Source: Cellvibrio fontiphilus | GTDB lineage: Bacteria > Pseudomonadota > Gammaproteobacteria > Pseudomonadales > Cellvibrionaceae | Assembly: GCF_035317345.1 (NCBI RefSeq) | Contig: NZ_JAYKTU010000007.1 | Direction: 5' to 3' (one strand) | Length of the DNA: 64,000 nt | In this document: positions 9,627 through 19,513 of the stretch, in pieces | How the letters are laid out: each line of letters begins with the position of its first letter | Position numbering within the stretch: the stretch's first letter is position 1 | Position numbers and translations under genes: made by a program | Notes under the pieces: model-generated | What the model was told of the DNA's origin: nothing | Database searches by the model: none | The model's input: only the letters and a program-made list of their open reading frames with translations

Positions 9627-9857
9627 TCAGCGCAAGGGTTTGAGCAGGGGTTCCAAACCATTTAAGCGGATTTCATACATCAAACCCAACAACTGGCCAA
9701 GTCTGCCCTTGGGAAAACCCTCACGTCCCATCCACATCAAATAATGTTCAGGAATATCAGCAATCACATGGCCGGCGTATTTGCCGTAGGGCATGGGTGT
9801 GGTGACCAGTTCTTTGAGCAGTTGTGGGTCAAAGGGAAATTCATCCACCTCAACCAC
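9627..9857 (-). CDS. DUF3820 family protein
   Basis: This small 76-residue protein has the DUF3820 pattern: MPYGKYAGHVIADIPEHYLMWM followed by FPKGRLGQLLGLMYEIRLNGLEPLLKPL. The family has a compact fold and no firmly established activity; some members are called quorum-sensing-regulated virulence factors. Its start overlaps the 3' end of the upstream yciH gene by 8 bases, so the two are almost certainly translated from one message. Confidence 0.85.
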   Translation of the reverse strand: MVEVDEFPFDPQLLKELVTTPMPYGKYAGHVIADIPEHYLMWMGREGFPKGRLGQLLGLMYEIRLNGLEPLLKPLR

Positions 9858-10179
9858 CTGCGAGTTTTACGGTAAAGCCGCGTTTTTCCAGCTCGGTTTT
9901 GATCTTGTCGCGCTGGTCGCCCTGAATTTCGATCACCCCGTCTTTTAGCGAACCGCCTACACCACAGCTGACTTTCAAGGCTTTGGCGAGATCTTTGAGT
10001 TGGGCCTCATCGAGTGGCACGCCGGTAATGGTGGTCACGCCTTTGCCGTTGCGCCCCGCCGTTTCACGGCGAATACGCACTATGCCATCGCCCTGCGTAA
10101 TACTGGCCGCCGGTTTTTCCTCTTTTATGCGCCCGGTTTCAGTGGAATAGACCAGGCGGGAATTTTTGTCTTTGCTCAT
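9850..10179 (-). CDS. yciH: SUI1/eIF1-like translation factor family protein YciH
   Basis: The 109-residue protein has the SUI1 fold. The first 30 residues are a variable charged tail, then IVRIRRETAGRNGKGVTTI, the central KALKVSCGVGGSLKDGVIEIQGD signature, and the C-terminal KTELEKRGF. Bacterial YciH resembles eukaryotic initiation factor 1 and has been linked to start-site discrimination and translation control under stress. It is the first gene of a two-gene unit with the DUF3820 gene and lies divergent from the serine hydrolase gene at 10280. Confidence 0.92.
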   Translation of the reverse strand: MSKDKNSRLVYSTETGRIKEEKPAASITQGDGIVRIRRETAGRNGKGVTTITGVPLDEAQLKDLAKALKVSCGVGGSLKDGVIEIQGDQRDKIKTELEKRGFTVKLAGG

Positions 10180-10279
10180 CTTGGTGATGTATCCCCGTTA
10201 ATAGATTGGTAATTCTAGCGCTGCTCACTGTTAAAATGCGCGCCGACATTATCGCTGCTCATTAAGAATAGAGAACATC

Positions 10280-11485
10280 ATGCAAATACAGGGTCATTGG
10301 ACTGCATTCTGGCAGCCGCTGGTAGATGCCTTCGCCAATAACTTCACCCAAGGTGAAGAGGGCGCGGCATTGGCGTTGGTCTATCGCGGGGAATTAGTGG
10401 TGGATATTTGGGCTGGTCAATACAGCAATAAAGCGGCAGGGCTGGAGCGCGTGGATTGGCAAGGCGGTACGCTGGTTAATGTATTTTCGGCTGGCAAAGG
10501 GTTGGTAGCACTGTGTGTGTTGCAGCTGGTAGCTGAGGGTAAATTGCACCTGGATGAACCTGTCGCCAGTGTCTGGCCTGAGTTTGCGCAGGCGGGCAAG
10601 GCTAGTGTTACGCTGCGCCAGTTGTTGTGTCATCGCGCGGGTTTATCGGCTTTTCATCAGCATATTGCCAATGAGCAAATTTTTGACTGGGCGGCCATGA
10701 CCAGTGCTGCAGCAGCTGAAACACCTTGGTGGGAGCCAGATACCGCGCAGGGTTATTCGCCGTTTTTGTTTGGTTGGATCTTGGGTGAACTGGTGAAACG
10801 CGCCAGTGGCTATGACAGTTTTAACGATTACTTTCAGGCTCGGGTCTCTCAGCCGCTCGGTGTGAATTGTCATTTTGGGGTGTCAGAGGTGTTGCTTGAT
10901 GGGGTTGCAGATACTGGCCCACTCAAGCGTCCTTTGGGTGCAGCTCCCAGCTCAACTGGCGCTGATAGCATCATGCTCGGCAAGATCATGAAAGCCGACC
11001 CGCGCGGCGTGACCAATCGTGCCTTTTCCAACCCGATTAGTTTGATGACCGCGATCAATTCACGGGCGTGGCGCCAAGCGCAAATACCGGCCGCAGGCGC
11101 CCATGCCGATGCCCGAGCACTGGCGACTATTTACGGATCCTTGGCCAATGGTGGTGCCTTGGTGAATCAATCACAGCCGCTGTTGGCTGAAGTTGTGCTG
11201 CCCTTGTGCTGGCAAGAGCAGACCTTCGAGCAGGATCGCACACTCGGTTTGCCCCTGCGCTTTAGCCATGGTTTTATGCTGTCCCAGCATGATCGCCCCG
11301 ACTGCCGTTATGGGCGTGGCGAGCGCGCTTTCGGTCACCCTGGCGCTGGCGGTTGCCTGGGATTTGCTGACCCGGATGTAGGTCTGGGTTTTGGTTATGT
11401 CACCCATCGCATGGGGCAAAGTGTGCTAATTGACGAGCGCGCCGTGCGGTTAATTGATGCGACCTATAAGTTGCTGGAGCAATAA
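10280..11485 (+). CDS. Serine hydrolase of the beta-lactamase/EstB family
   Basis: The 401-residue protein has the class C beta-lactamase-like fold used by many esterases and peptidases. The nucleophile motif SAGK lies at residues 70-73 (SxxK). The second motif, YSP at 159-161, holds the general-base tyrosine. A C-terminal HPGAGGCLGFADPDVGLGFGY corresponds to the family's HxG region. There is no signal peptide, so the enzyme is probably a cytoplasmic esterase (EstB-like) and not an antibiotic-resistance enzyme. The substrate is unknown. slyX starts one base after its stop codon. Confidence 0.88.
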   Translation: MQIQGHWTAFWQPLVDAFANNFTQGEEGAALALVYRGELVVDIWAGQYSNKAAGLERVDWQGGTLVNVFSAGKGLVALCVLQLVAEGKLHLDEPVASVWPEFAQAGKASVTLRQLLCHRAGLSAFHQHIANEQIFDWAAMTSAAAAETPWWEPDTAQGYSPFLFGWILGELVKRASGYDSFNDYFQARVSQPLGVNCHFGVSEVLLDGVADTGPLKRPLGAAPSSTGADSIMLGKIMKADPRGVTNRAFSNPISLMTAINSRAWRQAQIPAAGAHADARALATIYGSLANGGALVNQSQPLLAEVVLPLCWQEQTFEQDRTLGLPLRFSHGFMLSQHDRPDCRYGRGERAFGHPGAGGCLGFADPDVGLGFGYVTHRMGQSVLIDERAVRLIDATYKLLEQ

Positions 11486-11486
11486 A

Positions 11487-11705
11487 ATGATAGACCTTGA
11501 AGAGCAGTTAATTGATGTTCAAACCCGCGTTGCCTATCAGGAAGATACTCTGGCGAAGCTCAATGAAGTGATCACTCGTCAGGACGCTGAAATAATCCAG
11601 CTAAAGCAGCAATTGCGATTGTTGATGCAGCGTATCGACGAGCTTAGTCAAAGCACTGCGCAGCCCGGCGGCGAACTAGTTGATGAGCGTCCGCCTCATT
11701 ACTGA
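11487..11705 (+). CDS. slyX: SlyX family protein
   Basis: The 72-residue protein starts MIDLEEQLIDVQTRVAYQED and ends in the typical PPHY of SlyX. It is nearly all heptad-patterned helix (about residues 3-55) and is predicted to be a short coiled coil. SlyX's function is unknown. The ATG at 11487 is one base beyond the upstream stop, which suggests translational coupling. An in-frame ATG at 11454 inside the hydrolase gene would add 11 residues without family support. Confidence 0.9.
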   Translation: MIDLEEQLIDVQTRVAYQEDTLAKLNEVITRQDAEIIQLKQQLRLLMQRIDELSQSTAQPGGELVDERPPHY

Positions 11706-11877
11706 TATCAACTCTGGTTAATCATTGGCGCCTGAATCTTTTTTGTGGCGCGAAATGCATCATATTTGAGAATAAATGTGATTTACACCGCCGTTTCTTC
11801 CGCAGCATAAAAAATCCTTGTCTACACTTTGCGTTCGGCAGGTCGATTTTTTAGCTTCGGGAGTAAGTGCGGTCACC

Positions 11878-14064
11878 ATGCATACCTCAACCCCTAACTG
11901 GTTAGCAAAACCCAGCGATGAGTATGCTTTGCCGTTTTTATCGGGGTTATTTTCCGAGAGTCCCATCCCCAGCTTTATTACTGACAAACAGGGTGTGATA
12001 GTCAATATCAATCCGGCTTGCGAGCGATTGTTGTATCTATCTCCGCGTCAGGCAGAACAGGCAATAGGTGTTTACTCTATTTTTCGCGACCGTCAGCTGA
12101 GTGCTAATACTGAGCTGGGGGCGCTCATGCAGTTGGTTTATGTTCAAGGAAAAGCTCAAGCGTTGGAGATGAGTTATACGCTGGGCAACATTCATCGCAG
12201 TCGCTTCATCTGTGACAAGCAGCTTCATTTTCGTGTGAGTTTCACGCCTGTGCCGGATCGCCAGGGGCAGGTTGCTTATGTATTGGTGCAATTGCAGGAT
12301 CTTTCCCGGGAAAAAAGCGCACGTGATGCATTGCAGGAGAGTGAGGCTAGCTACAAGGCATTTATCACCAATAGCTCTGAGGCTATCTGGTGCTATGACA
12401 TGCAGCCTCCCGTTGCAATTGATATGGAATTTGAACAACAGGTAAAGCAAATCGCGCACAGTGCGAGGCTGGTGGAGGCCAATAAAGTCCTTATCAATAT
12501 GCTGGGTGTGAATTCCTTGGATGATATTTTAGGTTCAGGCCTGATGGACAGTGGCTCAAGGAATTACGTTTTTGATATTCACTATTTTGTAAAAAACCAT
12601 TACGTGATGGTGGATCACGACATTGTTCGCCAGGATTCACGTGGCAAGAATTTTTATTTCCAGATCTGCTGTACTGGCATAGTTGAGCAGGGGCAACTCA
12701 AGCGAGTTTGGGGTACTACCAAAGACATTACCGCACGTCGCCGCTACGAAGAAAAACTCCGCTACCAGTCCTATCACGATTCACTAACTGCTTTGCCTAA
12801 TCGCGAAAAACTTTATGCCGATATGCAAACCTGTTTTGAGCAGCGTGGAGCAGAACAAATCAGTGCGCTTTTACTTATCGATCTGGATCGATTCAAAGAG
12901 ATAAACGATACCCTGGGACACAATGTAGGGGATCATCTGCTGCAGTTGATTGGGCCGCGTCTTGCCAATGAAATGTCAGAAGTGCCCGGTACTGTTGCGC
13001 GCTTGGGGGGGGATGAATTTGCCGTGTTTTTGCCGCGCATTCGTAGTACCCATCAAGCCGTAGTATTTGGGCATAGGTTATTGGATGCGCTCTCCCAGGA
13101 ATTCGATCTCGATGGTTTTACCACCCAGATATCCGCCAGTATAGGTATCGCAATCTCACCACAGCAGGCGCAGGATCAGCACACATTAATGCGTTATGCC
13201 GACATCGCTATGTATTACGCCAAAAGCCAAATGCTCGGATTGGCGATATACAGTGCAGACTACGATCCCCATTCGACCAAGCGCCTGTCCATCATCAGTG
13301 AGTTGGGGCGGGCGATACGCGAAGATCAGCTCTGTCTTTATTACCAACCTAAAATATTGTTGGACGAAAAGCGTTGTTACGGTTTTGAGGCGCTAATTCG
13401 TTGGATTCACCCGGAACTGGGGTTTGTTTCGCCGGCGGATTTTATTCCAATGGCGGAGCTTACAACCTTAATTCACCAGCTTACTGCCTGGGTTTTGGAG
13501 AGGGCCATAGCCCAGTGCCGGCAGTGGCAGGATCAGGGTATGCCGCTGAGCATTGCGGTAAATCTCTCAGCGCGAAATTTGATGGATGACAATATTCCCA
13601 AACTGGTAGAGCGTTTATTGCTGAAATATCAATTACCCGCTGGACGTTTGGAGCTTGAGATTACTGAAAGCTCGATAATGACTGACCCTGCACGAGCCCT
13701 GCGTAACCTTGATGCACTCCATGTATTGGGTGTGCATTTGGCGATCGATGATTTTGGTACGGGTTATTCATCCTTGGCTTATTTAAAACGTTTACCGGTA
13801 CAAACCCTGAAAATTGACAGCTCTTTTGTGCGCAATATGCTTGAGGATCTGCAGGATGAATTGATCGTGAATTCTACGATTCATCTTGCCCACAATCTGG
13901 GGTTGATGGTTGTTGCCGAAGGTGTTGAGAACGAAGCCTTATTGGAGCGCTTGAATGACATGGGGTGCGATGAGGCACAGGGTTTTTTCATCGGCAAACC
14001 CATGTCTGCGGTGAATACCAGCGAGTGGTTGGTGGAGTCGGGGTGGGTTAAACAGCCCGACTAA
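11878..14064 (+). CDS. PAS-GGDEF-EAL cyclic-di-GMP signalling protein
   Basis: The 728-residue protein appears to have two PAS-type sensor regions (about 20-135 and 150-290), a GGDEF domain with RLGGDEF at 377-381, and an EAL domain with FEALIRW at 503-509. EAL metal and catalytic motifs are intact (NLSARNL, LEITES, DDFGTGYSSL, KIDSSFV, AEGVE), so phosphodiesterase activity is likely. The GGDEF motif is also intact. The usual RxxD inhibitory site just before it is not present (EVPG instead). No membrane segment is visible, so it is a cytoplasmic sensor. I use the ATG at 11878; an in-frame TTG at 11818 would add 20 residues. Confidence 0.92.
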   Translation: MHTSTPNWLAKPSDEYALPFLSGLFSESPIPSFITDKQGVIVNINPACERLLYLSPRQAEQAIGVYSIFRDRQLSANTELGALMQLVYVQGKAQALEMSYTLGNIHRSRFICDKQLHFRVSFTPVPDRQGQVAYVLVQLQDLSREKSARDALQESEASYKAFITNSSEAIWCYDMQPPVAIDMEFEQQVKQIAHSARLVEANKVLINMLGVNSLDDILGSGLMDSGSRNYVFDIHYFVKNHYVMVDHDIVRQDSRGKNFYFQICCTGIVEQGQLKRVWGTTKDITARRRYEEKLRYQSYHDSLTALPNREKLYADMQTCFEQRGAEQISALLLIDLDRFKEINDTLGHNVGDHLLQLIGPRLANEMSEVPGTVARLGGDEFAVFLPRIRSTHQAVVFGHRLLDALSQEFDLDGFTTQISASIGIAISPQQAQDQHTLMRYADIAMYYAKSQMLGLAIYSADYDPHSTKRLSIISELGRAIREDQLCLYYQPKILLDEKRCYGFEALIRWIHPELGFVSPADFIPMAELTTLIHQLTAWVLERAIAQCRQWQDQGMPLSIAVNLSARNLMDDNIPKLVERLLLKYQLPAGRLELEITESSIMTDPARALRNLDALHVLGVHLAIDDFGTGYSSLAYLKRLPVQTLKIDSSFVRNMLEDLQDELIVNSTIHLAHNLGLMVVAEGVENEALLERLNDMGCDEAQGFFIGKPMSAVNTSEWLVESGWVKQPD

Positions 14065-14079
14065 TGACAGTCCTCGGCT

Positions 14080-15624
14080 CTAGAATCCCTGATACTGCAG
14101 TTGCGCCTCGACATATTTCAAACGCTCTTCTACCAACGCAGTGCGATAGCTATTACCTTGCGTCAATTTAAGTGCGTTTCGCAGTTGAATCTGCGCTCTG
14201 TCGTATACACCATTTAAAATAAAATATTCAGCGCGCGCTTCATGAACGCCTAGAATATTGCCCGCCAACCCGTTTACCTCAGCCAACAAATACCATACGT
14301 AGTCATCATTGCTGCGCTTGCGTGAGTAGCGATCAAGGATCTCAGCGCATTGCTGGTATATGCCAGCCTTCATTAAAGCTTCTGCATGGCGAATAATCAG
14401 AGGGTGGCTGTTTGGATGTTTTTGCAGTTGTGTTTCGATAATCTCCAAGGCTGCCTTGTGACGCTCAGCGGCAATCTCAATATCGGCACGCATTATTTGA
14501 TAAGTCACCCGATCAGGTTCTTTTTCCAGTAAGGGGGCCAAGGCTTCACGCGCGGCATCAAACTGACTGGCTTTGGTTAGTGCAAGAGCCCACCCATAAC
14601 GACTGGCGTCAGGATAAGCTGATTCTTTATCCAGCTCACTTTTAAACATACGCGCCGCTATTTGTGGTGTCTCTTCTGCATCCACGCGCACACGGCTGCG
14701 CATGAGTTGGAATTCCAGATCATCTTCTGCAGGTTTGCGTTCGTATTGCATAGCGCGATTTCGAGCATCAGCTACACGTGTTTCGCTTACCGGGTGAGTT
14801 AATAAATATTCGGGGGGGCGGCGGTTGAGGCGATTGGCGCGCACCATCTCTTCAAACATATCACCCGCTGCATGCGGATCGAGGCCTGCCTGAACCATAG
14901 TTTGCATGCCAATCCGGTCTGCTTCCTGTTCATTTTGACGACTGAAGGCCAAAGAGGCCTGTTGTGCCGCTGCCTGGGTTCCCATAATTGCCGCGACACC
15001 TGCATCGCTATTGCTGTTTGCCGCTAGTACAAGGCCGGCGAGCATACCGGCAAGCATCGGCATCATCATATTTTTCTGTTGTTCCAGACGGCGTGCGTAG
15101 TGACGTTGGCTCAGGTGACCCATTTCATGCGCGAGAACAGCCGCGAGCTGATTCTCAGTCTTGGCGTAATTGAGAAGTCCGGTGTGAACGCCGATGATGT
15201 TGCCGGGCACGGCAAACGCGTTGAGCGTGTTATTTTGCGCAACAACCAAATCGATTTGCTTATTATCCAACTGGCTGTGAGGCAACAGTCGGGCAAATAG
15301 CTGTTCGAGGTAATTGATAATCAGAGGGTCTGACGAGGTTGGCACCTGACTGCGATAAGCTCTGAGCCAACGCTGCCCCAAGGCTCGCTCTTGTGCCGGT
15401 GAAATCATGATGGAGCTGGTGTCCCCCAAGCTTGGCAGCTCAACTTCAGCCCGGACGGCAAAGGGGTCAATAATCAGGCCGCAGACCAGTAGTAAAGCAA
15501 GTCCCACAGGTGCAAACGCGCGTTTTAGTAAAGACAGAGGGTGTTGAAAGGGCGTGAACACAGTAATTATCGGCTCCAGAGTCGATGCTACAGAATGAAT
15601 TACCAAGCAAAAAACAGGGCGCAA
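14080..15624 (-). CDS. bepA: Periplasmic M48 metalloprotease with TPR domain, BepA-like
   Basis: BepA (YfgC) is a zinc protease and chaperone that helps assemble LptD and other outer-membrane barrels and degrades stalled ones. The motif HEMGH lies at residues 166-170 in the 514-residue frame, with a downstream QEADRIG carrying the third zinc ligand. The C-terminal half (about 330-510) has helical TPR-like repeats. A signal peptide is visible (hydrophobic APVGLALLLVCGLIIDPFAVRA), but about 33 residues precede it. The true start may therefore be a GTG near residue 22 (VFTPFQHPL) and not the first ATG. It is divergent from the TusA-like gene. Confidence 0.9.
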   Translation of the reverse strand: MRPVFCLVIHSVASTLEPIITVFTPFQHPLSLLKRAFAPVGLALLLVCGLIIDPFAVRAEVELPSLGDTSSIMISPAQERALGQRWLRAYRSQVPTSSDPLIINYLEQLFARLLPHSQLDNKQIDLVVAQNNTLNAFAVPGNIIGVHTGLLNYAKTENQLAAVLAHEMGHLSQRHYARRLEQQKNMMMPMLAGMLAGLVLAANSNSDAGVAAIMGTQAAAQQASLAFSRQNEQEADRIGMQTMVQAGLDPHAAGDMFEEMVRANRLNRRPPEYLLTHPVSETRVADARNRAMQYERKPAEDDLEFQLMRSRVRVDAEETPQIAARMFKSELDKESAYPDASRYGWALALTKASQFDAAREALAPLLEKEPDRVTYQIMRADIEIAAERHKAALEIIETQLQKHPNSHPLIIRHAEALMKAGIYQQCAEILDRYSRKRSNDDYVWYLLAEVNGLAGNILGVHEARAEYFILNGVYDRAQIQLRNALKLTQGNSYRTALVEERLKYVEAQLQYQGF

Positions 15625-15816
15625 CTCTAGCCTTTTTGGCGCGTAAAGACTAGGTTAGCAACCTTTTATGACCGCTGTTGCACTTATGGGTTCGCTCTTC
15701 ATGTGAACTTTTGTATTGGTCTGGGCGCTGCTAGTTTCTGGAATCTAGACCGCATCGGGCGTTACAACAGGCCAAATGGCTTGAAAAATCGGGTTTTCAG
15801 ATTGGGATACTGCGCT

Positions 15817-16077
15817 TTGAGTGACACAACTGATTGTTTTATCCTGCCTGTTGATGCGGATTTGGATGCGAGAGGGCTGCTCTGTCCCCTACCTCTGTTA
15901 AAGGCCAAGCAGGCTTTGCGTAATCTAAAGCCTGGGCAGGTGTTGAGAGTCTTGGCGACAGACGCTGGCTCGGTGCGTGATTTTCATGCCTATGCGAGCA
16001 TTAGCGGAATAGAGCTTTGCGACCATGCAGTGCGTGATGCTGTTTATTGTTATTTATTGAGAATTCCCAATACCTGA
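15817..16077 (+). CDS. TusA/SirA-like sulfur carrier protein
   Basis: The TusA core reads DADLDARGLLCPLPLLKAKQALRNLKPGQ, with the persulfide-forming cysteine in the CPLP motif. TusA-family proteins relay sulfur for tRNA thiolation or molybdenum cofactor metabolism. The divergent pairing with bepA resembles the P. aeruginosa PA1005-PA1006 pair, whose TusA-like member affects molybdoenzyme activity. This makes a molybdenum-related role plausible by inference. The start is uncertain: a TTG at 15817 gives about 86 residues, near the family norm, while a GTG at 15703 would add 38 residues with no TusA similarity. Confidence 0.82.
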   Translation: MSDTTDCFILPVDADLDARGLLCPLPLLKAKQALRNLKPGQVLRVLATDAGSVRDFHAYASISGIELCDHAVRDAVYCYLLRIPNT

Positions 16078-16110
16078 AGACAGTTTTTCCAGACTTCAGA
16101 TTGTTGTTTT
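16074..16110 (+). terminator. Possible terminator after the TusA-like gene
   Basis: CTGAAG (16074-16079) and CTTCAG (16094-16099) can pair over a 14-base loop and are followed by TTGTTGTTTTT. The stem is short and starts at the stop codon, so this is a weak call. Confidence 0.35.
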
Positions 16111-16192
16111 TATCGGCGCTGCACAGTTGCAGTAGCAGTCATTTTAGGGTGTCCATATAAATGGATCCTGCGAATGCCGAAGTGAGCTTGTT

Positions 16193-19096
16193 ATGCCAAT
16201 ATGCTGTTACAACACCAAAAAAAGTGCTTGGCTTGCGCTGATGCTGGCCTTTGCTCTGGGATTTATGTGTCCTGCGCTCAACGCCCAGGGTAATGATTCG
16301 CCTAAGGTTATAAATAACCCTCTTACGGTAGTTAAAAGCGAAAATGATCAGCGAGATTATCGTTATCTGATTTTAGATAACCAATTGCGGGTATTGTTAA
16401 TTTCTGATCCCGCTGCAGAAAAAGCTGCAGCTTCACTCGATATTCAGGTTGGTGCGAATCAAAATCCGGCCGATCGTCTTGGGCTTGCACATTTTCTTGA
16501 ACATATGCTGTTTTTGGGAACTGAGAAGTACCCCAAGGCCGGTGAATATCAGGAATTTATTTCGCAGCATGGTGGGCGCTATAACGCATTTACTGCCGCA
16601 GAAAATACCAATTATTTTTTTGAAATAGACAAAGCAAAGCTGGCTCCTGCACTGGATAGATTCGCACAGTTCTTTGTTGCGCCATTATTTTCCGCGGAAT
16701 ACGTAGAGCGCGAGCGCAACGCTGTTCATTCGGAATATGTCGCGAAGCTTAAGGATGATTCACGTCGCGAGTGGGATGTTTATCGCGAGTTATTCAATCC
16801 AGCACATCCTGGTGCCAAGTTTTCAGTAGGCAATCTGGTTACGCTTGCAGATCGAGACAATCAGTTAGTCAGAGATGACATGATCCAGTTTTATGAGCGC
16901 TATTATTCATCGCATTTGATGAGTTTGGTGGTGCTGGGAACTGAACCATTAAATGCATTAGAGTCTATGGTAAGAGATGGTTTTAGTGCGATTGAAAAGC
17001 GTGATGTGGATTTGGACGGTAATTATCCGCCACTGTTTGAAGCATCAACATTGCCCGCGAGCCTGGAAATTAAACCTGAAAAGGAGCTGCGTCAGCTTAG
17101 CTTTAATTTTCCCATTCCTAATCCTGATCCTCTATATCGCCAGAAACCTTACGTTTACATTGCACACATGCTTGGACATGAAGGGCGGGGCAGCTTGTTA
17201 TCCCTGTTAAAGCGACTTGGGTGGGCAGAGGGTATAAATGCAGGAACTACTCTGCACAGTCGCAGTGACGCTGTTTTCCAGTTGGCTATTCAGCTGACCC
17301 CGCAGGGAGTAAGAGCGCGAGATCAAATTGTTTCGCTGGTCTTTCACTCTATTGAACAACTTAAATCGCGTGGCGTCTCTTCCTGGCGTTACGCAGAGCT
17401 TCAGCAGTTGGCAGGCTTGGATTTCCATTTTCAAGAAAAACAGACGCCCATGGAGACGGTAAGCGCCTTCGCCCAAAAAATGAATAAGTATGAGCCGCGC
17501 GATATCCTTCGGGGCGACTTTATGTATGCTGATTTCGACTCGAATGTGATTGAAAAAAGCTTGTCGTTTTTAAATAGCAATAACCTGTTACTTGTGCTCA
17601 GTGCACCTGAAGTTCAGGCTTATCGCGTTTCCCGCCTCTATGATGCACCTTTTACACTGCGTATGCAGATTCCTGAAATTCTTGAGCTCAAGCCTACGGT
17701 GCAGCAGGAATTGTTTCTGCCGGAAAAAAATCTGTTTATTCCAAAGCGCCTTTCTGTAAAAGCAGGCTCTATGCTTGAGCAACGTGATGCAGAGATGGAT
17801 TCGCGTCCAAAGATTATTTATCTAAATGATCACATGCGTACCTGGTTTGCCCAGGATCGTAAATTTAAACAACCGCGTGCGCAGATAAACTTACGCATTA
17901 AATCTCCTTTGGTTGCATCCAGTGCTGAGGGAGCAGCGCAGGCGGAATTGTTTGCTGCACTGGTGGTGGATCAATTAAATGAATTTGCCTACCCTGCAAG
18001 CTTGGCCGGTATTGATTACACTCTAACGGCAAATGGCCGTGGTTATGATTTAGGGATTTTTGGTTATTCAGGTCGGCAGGGAATGCTGATGAATAAAATA
18101 ATTAGTGCATTAAATTTGGGGCGATTCAAAGAAGATCGTTTTGTATTGTTAAAAGAAAATTTACTGCGCAACTGGCGCAATAAAAACATGGATCTTCCTT
18201 ACCAGGTTATTGCGCAGCAGGTTCCCGCTATGCACCTTGAGCCACTTTGGTCAACACAAGAGCTTATAGATGGATTGGAAGATAAAAATTTTGCGCAGTT
18301 TAACCAGTTTGTTAGCCGTCAGTTAATTGATGCAAAAATCGATGCGCTTTTTTACGGTAACTATTTTCGCGCAGAGGCATTAAAACTCGCAGTGTTGGTG
18401 GAGCATGAGTTATTGGGGCGGCGAACAGGAAGGGAGTTGCCTCCAATGGTGCATTTGATGTTGCCAAATGATTCCGCTAAACCTTGGCTTTATACTCAAT
18501 CTCTCGGTCACAGCGACAAAATTGTTGAATTGTTTGTTCAGGCGCCTTCTACCTTGGCTGAAGATACTGCACATATGATGCTAATTAGACAACTCCTGCA
18601 GCCGGCTTTTTATCATCAATTAAGAACGGAAAAGCAACTTGGTTATATTGTCGGCATTTTATCCGCATCTTCGCTAAATCTTGAGAATAGTTTATTCGTG
18701 GTGCAGTCTCCTAGCGCTAGCGAAGCAAATATTATTACCTATATAGATTCTTTTTTAGATGAGCAAGCTTTGATACTCGCTGATAATTTCGCCTTGAATC
18801 AACAGTCATTGATAAAAAAGTTACAGGAGCCTGCGCGCTCCCTCAAAGAACAATCTGAGCGTTACTGGGCGTCTATCATCACAAATGATGAAACTTTTGC
18901 TCGCCGTGAAGCATTGGTAGATGCTGTTTCCAAAATTACCTCCGAGTCACTGACTCAATTTTATGACCGAGTATTTTTAAATAAAAATCGCCGCCTATGG
19001 CTGACATCAGCAGGGGTTGGAGAGCGAGATAAGTTCGAGGAAGTTCAAAGTTTGGCAGCCTATCGCAAAGCGTTACAGCGTAAGTTGGTTGAGTAA
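16193..19096 (+). CDS. Pitrilysin-like M16 zinc metalloprotease (insulinase family)
   Basis: The 967-residue protein has an N-terminal signal peptide (hydrophobic WLALMLAFALGFMCPALNA), so it should act in the periplasm. The inverted zinc motif HFLEH lies at residues 100-104, and the distal ligand glutamate at 181 (NAVHSEY) sits 77 residues after the second histidine, exactly as in E. coli pitrilysin. Four M16 half-domains fit the length (E. coli PtrA 962). The C-terminal FYHQLRTEKQLGYIVG is the usual substrate-binding signature of the family. It probably degrades small exported peptides. A 450-base gap separates it from aceE. Confidence 0.92.
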   Translation: MPICCYNTKKSAWLALMLAFALGFMCPALNAQGNDSPKVINNPLTVVKSENDQRDYRYLILDNQLRVLLISDPAAEKAAASLDIQVGANQNPADRLGLAHFLEHMLFLGTEKYPKAGEYQEFISQHGGRYNAFTAAENTNYFFEIDKAKLAPALDRFAQFFVAPLFSAEYVERERNAVHSEYVAKLKDDSRREWDVYRELFNPAHPGAKFSVGNLVTLADRDNQLVRDDMIQFYERYYSSHLMSLVVLGTEPLNALESMVRDGFSAIEKRDVDLDGNYPPLFEASTLPASLEIKPEKELRQLSFNFPIPNPDPLYRQKPYVYIAHMLGHEGRGSLLSLLKRLGWAEGINAGTTLHSRSDAVFQLAIQLTPQGVRARDQIVSLVFHSIEQLKSRGVSSWRYAELQQLAGLDFHFQEKQTPMETVSAFAQKMNKYEPRDILRGDFMYADFDSNVIEKSLSFLNSNNLLLVLSAPEVQAYRVSRLYDAPFTLRMQIPEILELKPTVQQELFLPEKNLFIPKRLSVKAGSMLEQRDAEMDSRPKIIYLNDHMRTWFAQDRKFKQPRAQINLRIKSPLVASSAEGAAQAELFAALVVDQLNEFAYPASLAGIDYTLTANGRGYDLGIFGYSGRQGMLMNKIISALNLGRFKEDRFVLLKENLLRNWRNKNMDLPYQVIAQQVPAMHLEPLWSTQELIDGLEDKNFAQFNQFVSRQLIDAKIDALFYGNYFRAEALKLAVLVEHELLGRRTGRELPPMVHLMLPNDSAKPWLYTQSLGHSDKIVELFVQAPSTLAEDTAHMMLIRQLLQPAFYHQLRTEKQLGYIVGILSASSLNLENSLFVVQSPSASEANIITYIDSFLDEQALILADNFALNQQSLIKKLQEPARSLKEQSERYWASIITNDETFARREALVDAVSKITSESLTQFYDRVFLNKNRRLWLTSAGVGERDKFEEVQSLAAYRKALQRKLVE

Positions 19097-19163
19097 ATGA
19101 GTGTGTCTTTTTTTGGCGCATTAAGGTATTCCGATGCTGCATTTTTGTGCGTGAACCAGAGTG

Positions 19164-19193
19164 ATTTTCGCGCTGAAAATTATCATTTTTTTT
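19164..19193 (+). terminator. Weak intrinsic terminator after the M16 gene
   Basis: ATTTTC (19164-19169) pairs with GAAAAT (19175-19180) over a 5-base loop, followed by TATCATTTTTTTT. The stem is AT-rich, but the T run is good and the position suits the end of the protease transcript. Confidence 0.45.
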
Positions 19194-19513
19194 ACTGTCA
19201 ATCGCTTGGTGAAATACAAACCTTAGGTAATAATGCCAGCCCTGTCGCGAGCGCCTGATTCTGTTTGGATTTATGCGGAAAGGCCTCCTTGTTACAGCGA
19301 TCTGTGCACTAAAGTTGTGCCCCTCCAGAGTGTTACCGTGTTGGCTAGGGCTGGTAAAAAATTCACACTTATGCAAGAATTCGTGGATTTTTTACACAAG
19401 TAAAAGGAATGTTCCTCCTGTAACTCCATGAAATTACAGCACTTTTTACTTTTCGCCTGTTTTTGCATGAAGCCCAGATCCAAATTCCTGTATTAGATAC
19501 TACTGCTACATGA

